This document shows positions 10,961 to 23,737 of a stretch of 64,000 nucleotides of DNA, one piece after another; the first letter of the stretch is position 1; each line of letters starts with the position of its first letter. Under the pieces are notes generated by a model. The model had not been told where the DNA came from and ran no database searches. It saw nothing but the letters and a program-made list of their open reading frames with translations. The stretch spans positions 124,001 to 188,000 of the forward strand of contig CAMPDV010000252.1 of assembly GCA_946699065.1 (NCBI GenBank). Reading direction: 5' to 3'. Position numbers and translations under genes: made by a program. The DNA is from Loxodes magnus. Lineage: Eukaryota; Ciliophora; Karyorelictea; Loxodida; Loxodidae.

Positions 10961-12440
10961 TGCTAATTGATTTAAACACACTTTTTGCTATTATAAAAGT
11001 TAAAAAAACTTCAATAAAGGAATTAAAAATTCTAGACAATTAATCTAAATCTCTGGACATTATATGAATTTATTTTAACTATATTTTAGCAGTTCCTATC
11101 CCAAGAACTCCTTTAAGCTTTTAATTATAAATCTAGAATTAATTAAGAACTTTTTGGATACCATTAAAAATCACTTTTCTTTTATAAAGTTTAAACATAG
11201 GTATCATATTTCTAGATATAATAAGAGAATTAGATTATAAGTTTTGTGAGACTGCATTTTTATGATCTTTTTGAAAGAAGTCAGTGCTTAATTACTAAAA
11301 TAAAACACGCTATTTTCTATTCTATAACAAGCTTTTTTTAATTTTACAGTAAAAGTTCTTTGAAAGTCGAAATAATCTAATATTATTAAGAAAAACGTAG
11401 TAAGAATTTTCTTAATTATCAAATTTTATTTCTTAATTAAAAATCACATTAAAAGCAATTTTTCCTAATAAAATTAAATAAAAATTTCGAAAAAATAATA
11501 AATTTATATTATACTACAAGATAGGGATTAAAGGAATAAGATGTTAAATGTAGATTAAAAATATAATGTAATATAAAAAGAAATCATAAAGTAAAATATA
11601 TCAAACTAAAATAATCAATATTAATGCTAAACTAAAAATAAAAATATATAACTAAATAAATTTAAAAAATTAAAGAAAAATATAATAAAAAGTTTTAAAT
11701 TTAGTTAGAAAGCATAGAACATATCCTTTTACTTTTGTGAAATCGTTCTTTAAAAAAAAATTTATTTAAAGTTTTAAAAATAAATCTAATAAACTTCTTC
11801 AAGACAAATTTTTTTAACTAGAAAAATTGAAAGTTACTGAAATAGATAAAATATCATAAAAAATAAAAAGAAAATTAAAAAAAATATAACTATATGTATC
11901 AAAATTGATAAATCTAATAAAAAAATAAAAATTTGAATTAAAAAAATTGCATAATTAAGAATGTTTAATCATTAAAAATTAATAGCATTTTTTTTAAAAT
12001 TATTTGAAACTTAATCCTAGATCTTATTAAGCAAATATATTTAACTAAAAGAGTAAACAAAAAAGATATCATAAATATAATTTAGATTATTTAAATTACT
12101 TATTATAATTTTTATTTACGCAATTTCTTTTTTTTTAATTTTGAGCAATATTATTTTTTAACTATGCTTTTTCAATTATTTATTAAAAATTTGTAATTTC
12201 TTAATATCAGTTTTATTTAAAATATTTTCTTACATTATTTTAAAGTTAATTTTTAAGAAATGCATAATTTTTTTATTTAGATTTTATTTTATACTCAATA
12301 ATTTATCTTGATGAATCTATATCGTTTTACTTACTTTTTATACTATTTTTTAGTTTTAGCTTTTTTCTATCTAAAAACGGCTTTGATTTTTTAAGAATTT
12401 TGCTATAAACTTTTTAGTTCTTTTTTATATATTTATATGA
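10961..12440. other. A+T-rich spacer, no gene seen
   Basis: Very A+T-rich with many short homopolymer runs. I see no conserved motif, repeat unit or credible open frame on either strand. It separates the minus-strand LINE-like region from the plus-strand ORF that follows. Confidence 0.6.
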
Positions 12441-12464
12441 TGTTTTACACTTAATTCATAAATT

Positions 12465-13556
12465 ATGATTACGAAATTCTTTAGTTTTATAAATTAAATA
12501 AAAAAACAGTTTATTAGTCTTAAAATTTTATTTTTCTCAATATTTATTATTAACCAATAAACAAAATTTTTATTTATTCAATAAACCTTTTATTCAGTTT
12601 CTATTAACTTTATATTCTTTCTTACATTTTCAAAGTTTTTCATTATTTATCTTTGTTGTCTTAGTTTATAAAAATTATTAAATAGAAAGCTTTTAATTAT
12701 TTTTAATCAAAATGTATAAAATGACGAAAATAAATTTTCGATATATTCTAAATGTATTTTTGATATTTATCTTAACTTAAATTTCTCTAAGTAAGATATT
12801 GATATGATTACTAATCTAAGAGACTTTTACTTTTGTTATATGAAATTTAAGTTGAATAAACTAATACATATTCTCTTATTTCGCTTTGATATTTCGTTTT
12901 TAAACTTGCTATAATAGATTAAATTGATTTAGTATAACTACTTTTTTCCTAGATTTACTTTAGTATATGTTTACATTTTGTCAATTTATACAATTGCAAG
13001 TATTTTCCTATTGGTACTAGAAAAATTTAAGGTATTTTAGTATAAATATTAGTTTTATAACTTCTATCTAATCTAATTGTCTTATTAGAATTTTTTAATA
13101 TCGCTATATTAATTTTAAGCATTGTAGTCATTTTCAAACTCTTATAATTTTCATTCTTTCGTCTTTTTTACTATTATTTTTACAATTTCATAACAACAGT
13201 GGCCGAATCATCAAAGTCCTATAAAATCTATCTAATATAAATATAATGTCTATCAGCTTACTTTGAACTATTAAAAGCGAAAGCATGAGGCAGATTATTT
13301 GGTTATGTCTCAGGATGAATATGCTAAAAGAGTAAACCGCAAAATTACCCATAATCCCTTGTATAATGGAAGTACAAAACTTACTTAACTAACAAGTATT
13401 ACTAAGAATGTGAGTGAACAAGAATAACTATTTTGTTCATATAAGATGGCAATTAATGCTACTATAAGTGCTATATGTGACCTAAATAGAAAGTTTAGTT
13501 CTGACAAATTAGAAAGATTCCTTACTTTAGTACAACTCTTCGTAAAAATGATCTGA
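12465..13556 (+). CDS. Unrecognised ORF, ciliate code, convincing C-terminal part
   Basis: Read with TGA as the only stop, the plus strand is open from 12,441 to the TGA at 13,554-13,556; the first ATG is at 12,465 (363 codons). The first half is rich in Phe, Ile and Leu with several possible membrane segments and may include noncoding sequence. The last 120 codons, from QQQWPNHQSPIKSIQYKYNV onward, look like a real soluble protein: EADYLVMSQDEYAKRVNRKI, then FCSYKMAINATISAICDLNR, KFSSDKLERFLTLVQ. After the TGA another frame continues with protein-like sequence (NLQNHAFIQINLSVHTNIGF, MDYEKIEPQIMIRS) to about 13,710. That suggests a frameshift near the C terminus. No family recognised. Confidence 0.45.
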
Positions 13557-14229
13557 ATCTCCAAAATCATGCCTTTATATAAATAAACTTAAGTGTTCAT
13601 ACAAATATTGGCTTTGGTTTATTTTACAATAGAATAAATTTTATGGATTATGAAAAAATAGAACCTCAAATAATGATTCGATCATAAATATAGTTAGACT
13701 GATTATTAGACTGTTGCTAATAAATAATTTTACCTTATTTAGCTTTAATCTAAATATTTCTAAATATTGTATTAAAACTATTTATTTTTTCTTAATTAGC
13801 TTTAGTAAATAATAAACTATCATATTTACCTAATAATTATCAGTAATAAATCTTAAAATGCTAAATCAAAATTATCTATCTAATCTATTTTTATAGTATA
13901 CTACAGCTCTCCTTAAGCAACTTTTATATTGCTTCACTATAGAAGAAATATTGTTTGCTAATCAATGTAATAGATAGTTTCTAATAAAAGTTGAATAATT
14001 TAGTTTAAAATTATCTTAGTTTATGCTACTGAGAACTTTACTATATGATTTCAATTTGCTAATTTTAGAGTTTTGCACCAAGTTAAGAAATAAATTAAGC
14101 AGATATAGTTAATTACCTAGCTTTATCTAGTTCACATTAGAAAAAGTCCGTTACTTTATTTTAAAAACCCAATTCTATAAAGTCTTAAATGAGGTTTTGC
14201 ATATTATCTAGCAAGAACTTCTGCTTTGA

Positions 14230-14778
14230 AGAATATAATCATACTGTTTAGCTTTCTTTGTAACTTTGTTGTTAGACAAATCTGATAAACAACTATTTGA
14301 GTATTTTACTTTTCTAATAACAGTTAGAATACTATATAGCTCTTCTTTATTAAGATTTTATTTACAAACCAAAGAAGAGCTATTTTTTAAATATTTCCTA
14401 CCTAAATCAAAAGAAAAATGTATCATTAAGGTACTTTCTATCTCTATACTACCTCAAAGCAATAAGAGCATTTTTAACTTTAAGACAAGTATAAGAGCTG
14501 ATGATTAATACAATAAAAACTTACAATCAGAATCCATTTATTACAAACTAAATTCAGCCAATTACCTTACGGAAACCATAATCAAGCCCATCGATTATCC
14601 ATACAATAACCTTAAATTATATACCAAATAATTTGATGCCAGAATTTAAAGTGCGAAATTGTTTAGACTAAAAGAAAAGAGAATCATAACAAACTAATGG
14701 AAATATATTTAGACTTTAAGAAGATTAAATTTATAGGAAAAAATACTGCAACTAAGCAAAAAGATATGTAGTTAATGA
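14230..14778 (+). CDS. Unrecognised ORF joined to a CC-ORF-like tail
   Basis: Open for 182 codons to the TGA at 14,776-14,778. It includes LPKSKEKCIIKVLSISILPQ, then ANYLTETIIKPIDYPYNNLK and QFDARIQSAKLFRLKEKR. No ATG lies near the start, so the 5' end is uncertain. The DNA at about 14,735-14,850 is clearly related to 570-690 in the left IR-1 arm (shared GAAAAAATACT and following bases). It encodes YVVNDFNKKWDWTYQKQLET in one frame. The CC-ORF copies at 43.4 kb (YQVVNELNRKLLGF) and 19.4 kb (YNAIDEFNKKC) carry the same block. This is probably another decayed CC-ORF-type gene with a different N-terminal half. Confidence 0.4.
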
Positions 14779-14859
14779 CTTCAATAAGAAATGGGATTGG
14801 ACCTATCAGAAATAATTAGAAACTAAAATAAGTTATGGTAAGCAAATTTGAATAATGCT

Positions 14860-15770
14860 TTTATTAATGGTTAAAGTTTTAATTCGTGATGAATCAAATA
14901 TAAATCACGTTGATTATTATAAATAAATTTTATAAGGTATAGTTAATATATAAGATATTTGTCTTATAAAGTATCATAATTAAAATAATTAAACTTTAAC
15001 ATTTTTAATTTGCTAATTGAAAATATTCGCATTTCATTTAAAAATATTAATATTGCTTATTAAGATATTTTTATTGATTTAGATATGATAAAAATTATGC
15101 ACAGATAAATAGAATAAAATGGGTTTGCTTTTTAATTAGCCTCCCAGTAGATATTTAATAATTTTTTTAATTAACTTCGGTAATTTAAAGTTAATCTTTT
15201 TATTCACAATTACACCTAAAAAGTTTCAATATGTATGATTTTGATTCTATATGAATTTTAGAATATTAATTAGTAAATTTTAGCTTCAAAGCTTTAAAGC
15301 TATATAAGGTTTAAATTATACCTTAATAGATCACTTAAATATATTAAGGGTTAAGAATAAAAAACATTCACCAAATATAAAAAATAATAGAAACGTTTTC
15401 TAATTATTTTGTTTCCTGATTAATATAATAAAAGCTATTCAAATTGTTTGTATTTAAGTAAAGATTTTTATACGAATAAAATAAAAGAAAAGTTGAAGCA
15501 AATGTACATAATATAAATTTATCAGCTTTAAATTTATTAAGCTGCTAATATTTAAAAACTTTACAGATATTCATAAATATATACTAACTAGTTTAAGGAA
15601 TTTGATAGAAACTATTATATCCAAAATATTAAAAATTACCTAATTAATATATTAATTTTCTCAAAATAAAGACAATTTACCAAGAATTCTATTTTTAATT
15701 TATAGAATCTTTAGTGAGCACACTTTAATTTTTAAGTTTTTATCAATTTTTTTTAATTTTATCAGATTAA
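14860..15770. other. A+T-rich spacer, no gene seen
   Basis: I see no repeat unit, motif or credible frame here. Confidence 0.5.
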
Positions 15771-18625
15771 AAAAACTTATGGTAATCAAATTAAACTTAT
15801 TTTCTCATATTTCATTTTATTTTCGTTATGTTATTATATCATTAATTTAACTATCTCATTTCATACTTTTTTTATTTTTATCTCAATTATAAAATTTTGA
15901 GTAAAAAATGTAAACTTTTTTTTTTGAAAAATAGAAATTCTTTCTAAGTGAAATATTTTAAAATTACTAATTAAAATTAAAATTTAAAATTGGAGACCAA
16001 AAATCAAAAATTCTAGTTAACTTTTTTAGTTAACTAAAAGCAAGCAAAATAATAAATTATTTTAGATAAAATTAAAAAATCAGTAATCGTTAAAAATTAA
16101 TTAAACAACTTTCATTAAAAAATATGTAAAATATGCAATGTACTTTAGGTACATGATTGTCTAGTTGAATGTAAAGTAAAAAATTGAACATTTAAAAATT
16201 ATAATTATCTAAAATGATTATATTGCAAAAGAAATAAAGTAGTGTAATCTAAAAATATATAAATCACTTATTTCGTAATTCCTTTATAAACTAATTCAAA
16301 GCTTAAATTATCAACTTAATATCTTAAAGAAAATTTAAAATTCACATAAATATCTCTTAATTAAAAATTTATATATTCAGGATTTTAAACCTTTCGATAT
16401 GGCCACTTAAAGTTTGTTCCTTGTAATTTCTTACCAAGTTCTTAATTTCTTTAAATCGCTATAATTAAATCTAGACTTAAATTTTTCCTTTAATATAGTC
16501 AAGCTCCTGTCTATGTTAATCCTTTTAGAAACAACTTCCTTATTTTTAAATAAAGAAGAAACGCAAAGAATAAATTATTTCTAGTTTATTTCTTCATAAT
16601 TTTTTAATATTTAATAATTAAAATAAAAAACATAGTTTGAATGATTTAAAGTATCTCATAATAAAGAGTTAAAACACACATATTTAATTTATCTATTTTA
16701 GTTTATTTAGAGAAAAACTAAATTTAATAGAAAATCATCTATCTTATTTAACAAAATCTATATTTTGCTCAATATTAGTTAAGCAAAATAAACTAAATTT
16801 ATTTAATAATTAGAGAATTTTAAAAAATATAGAAACTTTTTTATCTAATATAAAAAATATTTAAAATTTTAAAATGTTTAAGTTATATATTTTTCATTTG
16901 ATAAAAACTAAATTTGTTGTGATTTATAAAATATATAATAATATCCTTTTCCAAATAAAAAAATCTCTTTAATAATAAATATTTTCAAGTTAAATTTTGT
17001 CTTTTTTTCTTTCTTCAAGCGATTGAAAAAATTGAAAAATTGAAATTTTATTTTACAAATTTATGGAAATTATTTATTATCGGTTATAGTAATAATATAT
17101 TAATTTTATAATTTTTTTAATTTAGTATTTTAAACTTTAATTTCTAAATGTTTTGAATAATCTTTATTTTTAGCCTTAATTTAGTTCACATCGTCTTTAG
17201 ATTTATTTTTCGAGCAAAGGAAATTGATAAGCATAATAATTTATAAAAATATTATTTTCTTATATGAAATTTAAGTTAAAAAACTAAATTCATATATTCA
17301 TTTATTTATTTTTATACTTTTTATGAATCTTTAGTTTATGTTAATTTAAATTTTTTTATTACATTTTTAAACTATTTTTATTCATAATTGGAAAAATTGA
17401 AGTATTATTATTAATTTAATAGTGTTTTGCTTATAACTATTATCTCTTATAATTATAATTTTTATTTATTTAAGATTTTTAATATAATTGTAATAATTTT
17501 ATACTTTATTCTTATTTTCAAATTAATTTAAAATTCTTTTAAAAGTAAATTTTATTTTTTTTATATTGTATAAATTTTAATTATTTTTACTATAGCTTTT
17601 AGTAATTATCTAGTAAAAGAAATCTTCAATATTTTTTTAACTTTTAATTTAAAAATGTTAAAAGCTTTCGATATCACTACGAGTTTTATCAATAATTAAT
17701 AATTTTTCATATTCAATTCAAAATAAGTTAGCTTTCGGCTAGAAGTTTGAAAAGTTTTAAAAAAATGTTAGATTCTCCTTTCTCTAACAATATATTAGCT
17801 TCCGTCTGGTAATCCTCGCTTTCTCCGTCAGATCTTCTTGTAGCTCGATGGAAAGAAAGTCGTTATTTTGCATCAGATCGATCTTCCGATTGCTCTTCTT
17901 ATTTTCTCTTGCTACGGACATTTCAATCGTAGGTGTCATCAAGTTTCGAAATTTTTTACAGTTCCCTAATTTCTTTTGATTTTAGCTATGTTCTTTTCTT
18001 TTATATATTTCGATTGGAACACAATCGCTCTATTAGGATTCTTGTCTGACTTATTCCAGCTTTCTTTCAGTCTCTGAATTATCTTCTTCTTGCCTCTCCC
18101 AGTTCTTTTAATCTTATTCTTGCAAAATTAAAATGTCGTTTTCCATTGTTTAACCTCTTTTTCTGATAATCTGTTATACAGTAACATTTCTACATTTTCT
18201 ACCAAGAAGTGAGTTTCATAATTTTTCATACTAATTTTTTTATTTATGCAAATTACTTTTTTCTCATATCAGTTTTCAAAATTAATTTCCATTTTAGAAG
18301 CTTCCTTAATGAACAATATAAAAATATTTCCTCTTATTTTTTATTTTATTGAAGATTATGAATTAACTATTAGAAACTTATTAGAATCAAAGAATCTTCA
18401 CATAATCTTGACTTTTTAATACATGATAAAAATTTAATTTTGAACACTTTTATTGACAATAAATAATAGGGCAATTATCTTTTAAAAAGTTTCTTTAATT
18501 AAGTTAACAGTCTATATTATGTATTTACATATTTGAAACATCTTAAAACAATAAAATTAGTTTGAAATTGATAGATTTACAAAAGTATAAAATAGTAGGA
18601 AAGAGGAATAGAATAGTTATTTATA
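15770..18625. repeat. IR-2, left arm of a second long inverted repeat
   Basis: Matches the reverse complement of about 57,165-60,310. Landmarks: the block at 16,380-16,450 (GATATGGCCACTTAAAG) versus 59,540-59,600; 16,110-16,185 (CATGATTGTCTAGTTGAATG) versus 59,930-59,985; the G+C-richer coding block 17,770-18,150 versus 57,640-58,030; and 18,290-18,430 versus 57,380-57,520. Similarity fades outside these limits on both sides. The stretch 15,770-17,700 is otherwise A+T-rich with no gene seen. Confidence 0.85.
17718..18146 (-). CDS. CC-ORF copy in the left IR-2 arm
   Basis: ATG at 18,146 to TGA at 17,718, 142 codons, uninterrupted in the ciliate code. It starts MENDILILQEQDQKNWERQ, a coiled-coil signature shared with the copy at 40.7 kb (ENDI..LQQQDEKNW). 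It continues through VPIEIYKRKEHSQNQ to FLSIELQEDLTEKARITRRK. The last part resembles, in pattern only, the C-terminal helix of LINE ORF1 proteins (DL..E....RR.L). Local G+C is clearly higher than in the flanks. The right IR-2 arm holds the same gene with frame damage. The open frame extends upstream of this ATG to about 18,206, so the true start is uncertain. Confidence 0.55.
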
Positions 18626-19235
18626 TTACTATAACTAAAATACTCTCTAAGAATCTCTGTCTTAGTGAAAACTGTGTAAAGTGGTTTTTGAATATAAATT
18701 AATTAAATTAGGAAAAGTTTAGAGTAATGAATGATATAATTAATTAGATTTAGGATAGTAAATATAAAATATTTTTAATTATTTGATTTTGCACAGGAAT
18801 TAGAAAAAAAGCAAAAAGCCATTCTTTGATTCTATAATTCAAAATTTATAGAAAATTGAGTATTTGAGTTCTAAAAAAAGAAATTGAATCTATGTAAAAA
18901 TAATTTTAGAAAAATTAAATCAAAAAAGACGTTAATATTTATATTAATTTGTTTATCTTTTTTAAATATAGTGTAAATTGTTTAAATAAACAGTATTAAT
19001 TAATTAATAACTTCATGAGATAATAGAAAAATTAAAATTTATATAATAGATTAAGATATAAAGGCATATTTTAATTTTTATAAAGTTATACAATTATCAA
19101 AATAAAATAACTTTATTAATTTTTGGAAACTATAAATAAAATCAAGTAAAGTTAAATAAAAATCCAAATTTTAATAGATATAAATAATATACTTATATTT
19201 ATTTATAATAATTAATTAACATAATACCCCATTAA
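18626..19235. other. A+T-rich spacer, no gene seen
   Basis: Nothing recognised on either strand. Confidence 0.5.
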
Positions 19236-19780
19236 TAGGATCAACTCTATTTAAAATTAAAGTTAAAAAAATATACACCTCAAGCTTGTTTGAACTTCAT
19301 CGCTATGAATTTTGATGGTTTTTAAATTATTTTTCATTATTTTTTCCTTTAATTCAAAAATCAAACATTTTTTATTAAATTCATCAATCGCATTGTAAGT
19401 ATAGGAAATTTCTTTATTAGTTTAAATTATTTTTTCCTATAAAGTAAGCCTTCTTGAGGACAATATATTATAAATTTATTTTCCCATTAGTTTTCTATTA
19501 TTATTTATTCTTTTTATTTAAATTGGTAATAATTTAGTACTTTAAGTACTACCCGTTTGCAATATTAGTATATTTTTTTTTCATCAGTAGAGAAATCTTT
19601 TGTTGAGGTTATTGCTATATTCCATTAGATCGTTAAGTATTTAGGATTGTTCTGTCTTATAATTTCTAAAGATTTAAAATACTTTACGATCTATTTATTT
19701 TATAAAATTCTTTCTTAAATTTACTACAAGGACGGGTTTTGAGGAAATTTTAATCTCTAAATTTAGTTTTTAGATCTAAA
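19235..19780 (-). pseudogene. CC-ORF relative, C-terminal part, decayed
   Basis: On the minus strand one frame reads SYTYNAIDEFNKKCLIFELK, then NNLKTIKIHSDEVQTSL. This matches the copies at 43.3 kb (YQVVNELNRKLLGFDLQEK, NNLKIIKIHNSED) and 0.7 kb. Upstream frames at 19,700-19,480 are rich in Gln and Asn and resemble the coiled-coil part, in changing frames. It lies directly downstream of the CC-ORF copy at 20.6-19.8 kb on the same strand. Confidence 0.45.
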
Positions 19781-19804
19781 AGATTCATTATATTATTATT
19801 ATAA

Positions 19805-20640
19805 TTAAATGTAAATTAAGAATTCGCTTTCCCTGGATTTTCAACCAGTTACAAGATATACAGTTTCTTAACGTGGTCGTATGCCATGACCTTTTTTTTT
19901 AACTTGAATGGTTACCATTTTGAATAGTCAAGAGAGTATCGGAATCCCCCATTTGTATATACCTTGTTTTATTATTCAAATTTTTTCATTTCCATTCACA
20001 TTCTTTCTTGTACTTATTAATTCAATGTATTTCAGTTTCAGCAGCTTTTATTAAGGGTTAAATTGATTAAAAATTTCAGCATTTTTTACTTCCATATTAA
20101 GCTATTTTTTGTCGTATATTTTATTCTCAAGCTTTTCTATTATTTTTAATAAGTTTTATTCTTCAAGCTCTTTTTTTTTCATTTTTTACGAGTTCATTTG
20201 GATTTATTTCTATTTCCATGTTTTGATTTTATTTGAAATTTTGTTGAGATTATATTAATAGCTGTTATTCTTTCAACAAGTTATTTTGAATTAGTTATTT
20301 TCTAAGAATGAGTAATTCATTATTTTAATCTTCAATGTTATTCATAAGCTCACGTATTTTCTCGCTTTGATTGAAAATAGTTTTCTCATAACGTGAGACT
20401 AAAGATTATATTTTATCAAGTTGCTATTAGAAATCAAAGGAACTTCCTATTCCGATTCTTTACTATCGATCAGTCTAACCATTATTTTACCCCGTGAAGA
20501 TGAGCTAGATTTTTCTCGCTATTTTTCGATTTTTCATATTTCTTTCGTCGCTTATCTCCTAGCTTTTTTAGCTTAGTTTCTTGAGAGACGAATTTTCTGT
20601 TCCATTTTTTTAAAATTCACTATAATTAATCAAATTTTAA
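19805..20640 (-). pseudogene. CC-ORF copy with 3' hairpin and TAA-type tail
   Basis: Starts MEQKIRLSRNQAKKARR near 20,602. A nearby frame reads EKSSSSSRGKIMVRLID, matching the copy at 38.3 kb (EKSSSSSEGKIMIGTSQ). The main frame is open down to the TGA at 20,163-20,165 and contains SEKIRELMNNIEDQNNELLI followed by LRKQLIQNNLLKEQ, a coiled coil. The element ends with CTGGTTGAAAATCCAG, a hairpin, then an A+T tail with TAATAATAAT-like repeats around 19,800-19,815. That is the same ending as at 24.46 kb. Frame changes show it is broken. It faces away from a second copy at 20,815, about 200 bp apart. Confidence 0.55.
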
Positions 20641-20814
20641 GTTTGTTAATAAATATCATTAGCATCTTTTGCTAATTTTAGTTCATCATATAAAGAAGGA
20701 AATGTCGTTGGTTACAATCTTTTAAGAGTTACTAAGTTTTTTGAGAGAGGCTTGTTTCATTGGGATTTTTTATTATATATATTTATAAAAATAATTAGTT
20801 ATTAAAAAAGAAAA

Positions 20815-21350
20815 ATGAAATAAGGAATTCGTCTTTCTAAGAATTAAAGAAGAAAAATATATTAATCAACTAACTAGGAGCTAAAAAAGTGAAGACAGAA
20901 TTGAGAACAGAGGGAAATGTAATGGTTGGTCTTACTAAATAAACTAATCCTGAAATAAAAAATAAATTTAAAATAAAATTGAACTAAGAAAATATAAATT
21001 TCAAAGCATGATTAAATTATTTTAATCAAGAAGAAAAAATCCGGGAATTAATGAACTGCTTAGAAGATCAAACAATGAACTTATAATTCTTAAAGTTCAC
21101 TGAAAAAAAATTTAGTAACAAAAATTAGCACTATGAAATGTCCTAGATTAATTAATATAATCGCGAAGAATGATTATAAAAGAAAATTAACATAAACTTC
21201 AGCATTAGTTAATTTGAGAAAAATGCATTTTTTTTAATTAAGTAGTAGTAAGGGAACATGTTTTACCGAAAAATAACTGAGATTAATTTAATGCTACATA
21301 AACAGATAAATATAGATGGTAATGAAAAGTATTTGTGATTAATAATTCTA
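20815..21350 (+). pseudogene. CC-ORF copy, head to head with the previous one
   Basis: Begins with MKQGIRLSKNQRRK, aligning with MEQKIRLSRNQAKK of the neighbouring minus-strand copy. A later frame reads NYFNQEEKIRELMNCLEDQT, aligning with NQSEKIRELMNNIEDQN. The frames differ, so the copy is broken. No clear 3' hairpin or tail was found. Confidence 0.5.
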
Positions 21351-22570
21351 TAAAATATAAAAATTATAAACTAAATATAAGTAATCTTAATAATGCTAAG
21401 TTTATGTAGTCAAATATTAGAAAAATTGTAATTATTTGGTACATTATTAATTTAAAGAGAAAATTTAAAATCTATTTATGAAGATTAATTAAAAATAATA
21501 ATTAAAAAAAGAAAATATTGCTAAAAAATTAATTAGTAAGCTAAGAAATGATAAACTTAAAATAATTGATGTGAATTTATTATAGGATAATTATTTTACG
21601 AACAAACTAATTTATAAAATAAAAAAATAATTAGAAAACGAAACTATTTATGTACATAGAAAAATAATTATTCAAGTACAAACCTAAATTAAATCAATGT
21701 TTAATTTATTAAATTTTTAGCTAAAAACAAATTTAACTACTTTTGAAAGAAGCATCAAAGAAAGAAAATTAACTATTAAATATATAAATAAATTTTCTGT
21801 TTTAAATAAGTAAATTTTATCTTACTATAGGAAATTAGCAAAATTTTTAAATAGAGGTATAATTTATTAATTAAATGGTTTGCTATTCTTTTGTGAGTAT
21901 ATACCATTTTATAAAGAAAAATGAAAGGAAAAAACTATTATATTATTAAACTGAGCAATAATAGACGAAATAAGCTTAGAAATATAACTGAAATTATTTA
22001 TATTCGAGACTAAAATAAATTGAAAATAACTAAAAAATTTTAGTAAAGAATGTCATTTGCTGATGAATTTAGTCCAAAAATTTACCTTAAATGGATTTTA
22101 AATATATTTTATTTAATAAGGTTCATTTTTACCTCAGTATGAGTAAATAAATTATCTTGTGATTTAATTAAAATAAAGAAAAATTAAAATTAATAAGTAT
22201 TATTTTATATAGTTTTGTTAGCAAAAGATAAATCATAATAAAATTACTGAAAATAAAAAAAATTGCTAATATTTTAATTTAAAATTAAATTAAAAACTAA
22301 AATTTGTAAATTCTGCTAATTCTATTAAATTTAGCATTATACATTTATTAAATTTATTTTTAAATTTATAACTATAGTACTATTTCTTTTTTTATTCCTT
22401 TAAATATTTATGTTTCATTTGTAAAGTAGCTTTCTTCGTTTTTTATTTCTACATTATTAAACTAAAATTTATACATATTTTCTAATATTTTTTACTTATT
22501 GTTTATATATACATTTTCATTCTATCATTTACATAATGAAAAGGACTTAAGCATTGAAACATTATATTTT
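21351..22570. other. A+T-rich spacer, no gene seen
   Basis: Open frames exist because TGA is rare here, but composition is low-complexity and no similarity to other parts of the window was noticed. Confidence 0.5.
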
Positions 22571-22852
22571 GAGTTTGTAATTCGCGAAATAGTCAAAGGG
22601 GAATAATATGGTGGAGTTATAAAAAAATGTTTTTAATGCAGAAAATACTTGTATTTAAAAGATCTTTACTTCTCGATTTTCATTAAAGAATATGATAGCT
22701 AAATATTTTTACAAATAGAACTTATCTTCTCTAAGAGAGTAGAGATCTGGATTTTTAAGAAAAAAATATCAATAATTAAATAATAGAATCGAAAATATAA
22801 TTAATTAAAATATTTTTCGGTAGCGATAAATAAAAGGAGTATCTATCTTTGA
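22571..22852 (+). CDS. Unrecognised short ORF segment
   Basis: Open for at least 93 codons to the TGA at 22,850. It reads EFVIREIVKGEQYGGVIKKC then FQCRKYLYLKDLYFSIFIKE. 'VKGEQYGGVIKK' is faintly like the glycine loop of a protein kinase, but no other kinase motif follows. No ATG at the start. Weak evidence. Confidence 0.25.
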
Positions 22853-23737
22853 GAAAAAAGAAGTTATAAGTTATTTGAAAAGTGAAGAAGTAAAGTAAGA
22901 AAAGAAAGAATTTCAATTTTAAGAAAAAAAATTAAATTATAACTAAAATTAACTTTAATTCGTTTTGAATAGTAATTAGTTTTAAAAAGAAAATTAATAC
23001 ATTTAGAATGAGAATGCGAATAATTGTAATTTAGTGTTTTACTAAAGCATTAAAAATATATATTATATAAAATTAAAATATTGTATAAGATAGTCTTTAT
23101 TGGAGAAGATAAAATAGTAAAAAGCAATTTTTTATTATTAAGAAATAAAAATATTAAAAAATAAAATCTAAAAGAAAAGTGGCTTTAAAGAGATAGTTTT
23201 AATTTACCAAATTTTTTTAATATTAAAGAAGTTTAATAGCGAAAATAATATAATTTTAAGTAGATAGTCATGCTATTAAAAATGAGCTTGAGCTAATTGA
23301 TGAAAAATGTAAGAAAGTAAAATATCAATAAACAATAAAGCATTTTTCTGTTTTTAATGTTTAAATTAATAAATTAATAAAAGAATAAAATTATATTACT
23401 AATTACTATAATGATTGTAATAAAACATTAATATAAAATTAGTTTCGCAAAAAGATGAAAATTTTTTGATTAATTTTGGTTTATTTAGTTTAAAAAAATG
23501 TTTAGTTACTTATCATAAAAGTAAAAAAATCAAAATAATGAAAATAAAGAAAGTTATATGAGGATTGAAAGATCAATATTTTTATAATATTTTAAGATTA
23601 TGAATCACTCAATTTTAATCAAAATATTATCTTATTTTATTTATTATTAAATTATATTTTAACCTATATTTTTTAATACTATTATTATTTTACAAACATT
23701 TTTTAAGAAATAATATTTAGATTAAAAAAGAATAATA
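22853..23737. other. A+T-rich spacer, no gene seen
   Basis: Purine-rich on the plus strand in places (22,850-22,930), but no conserved element or credible gene. Confidence 0.5.
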
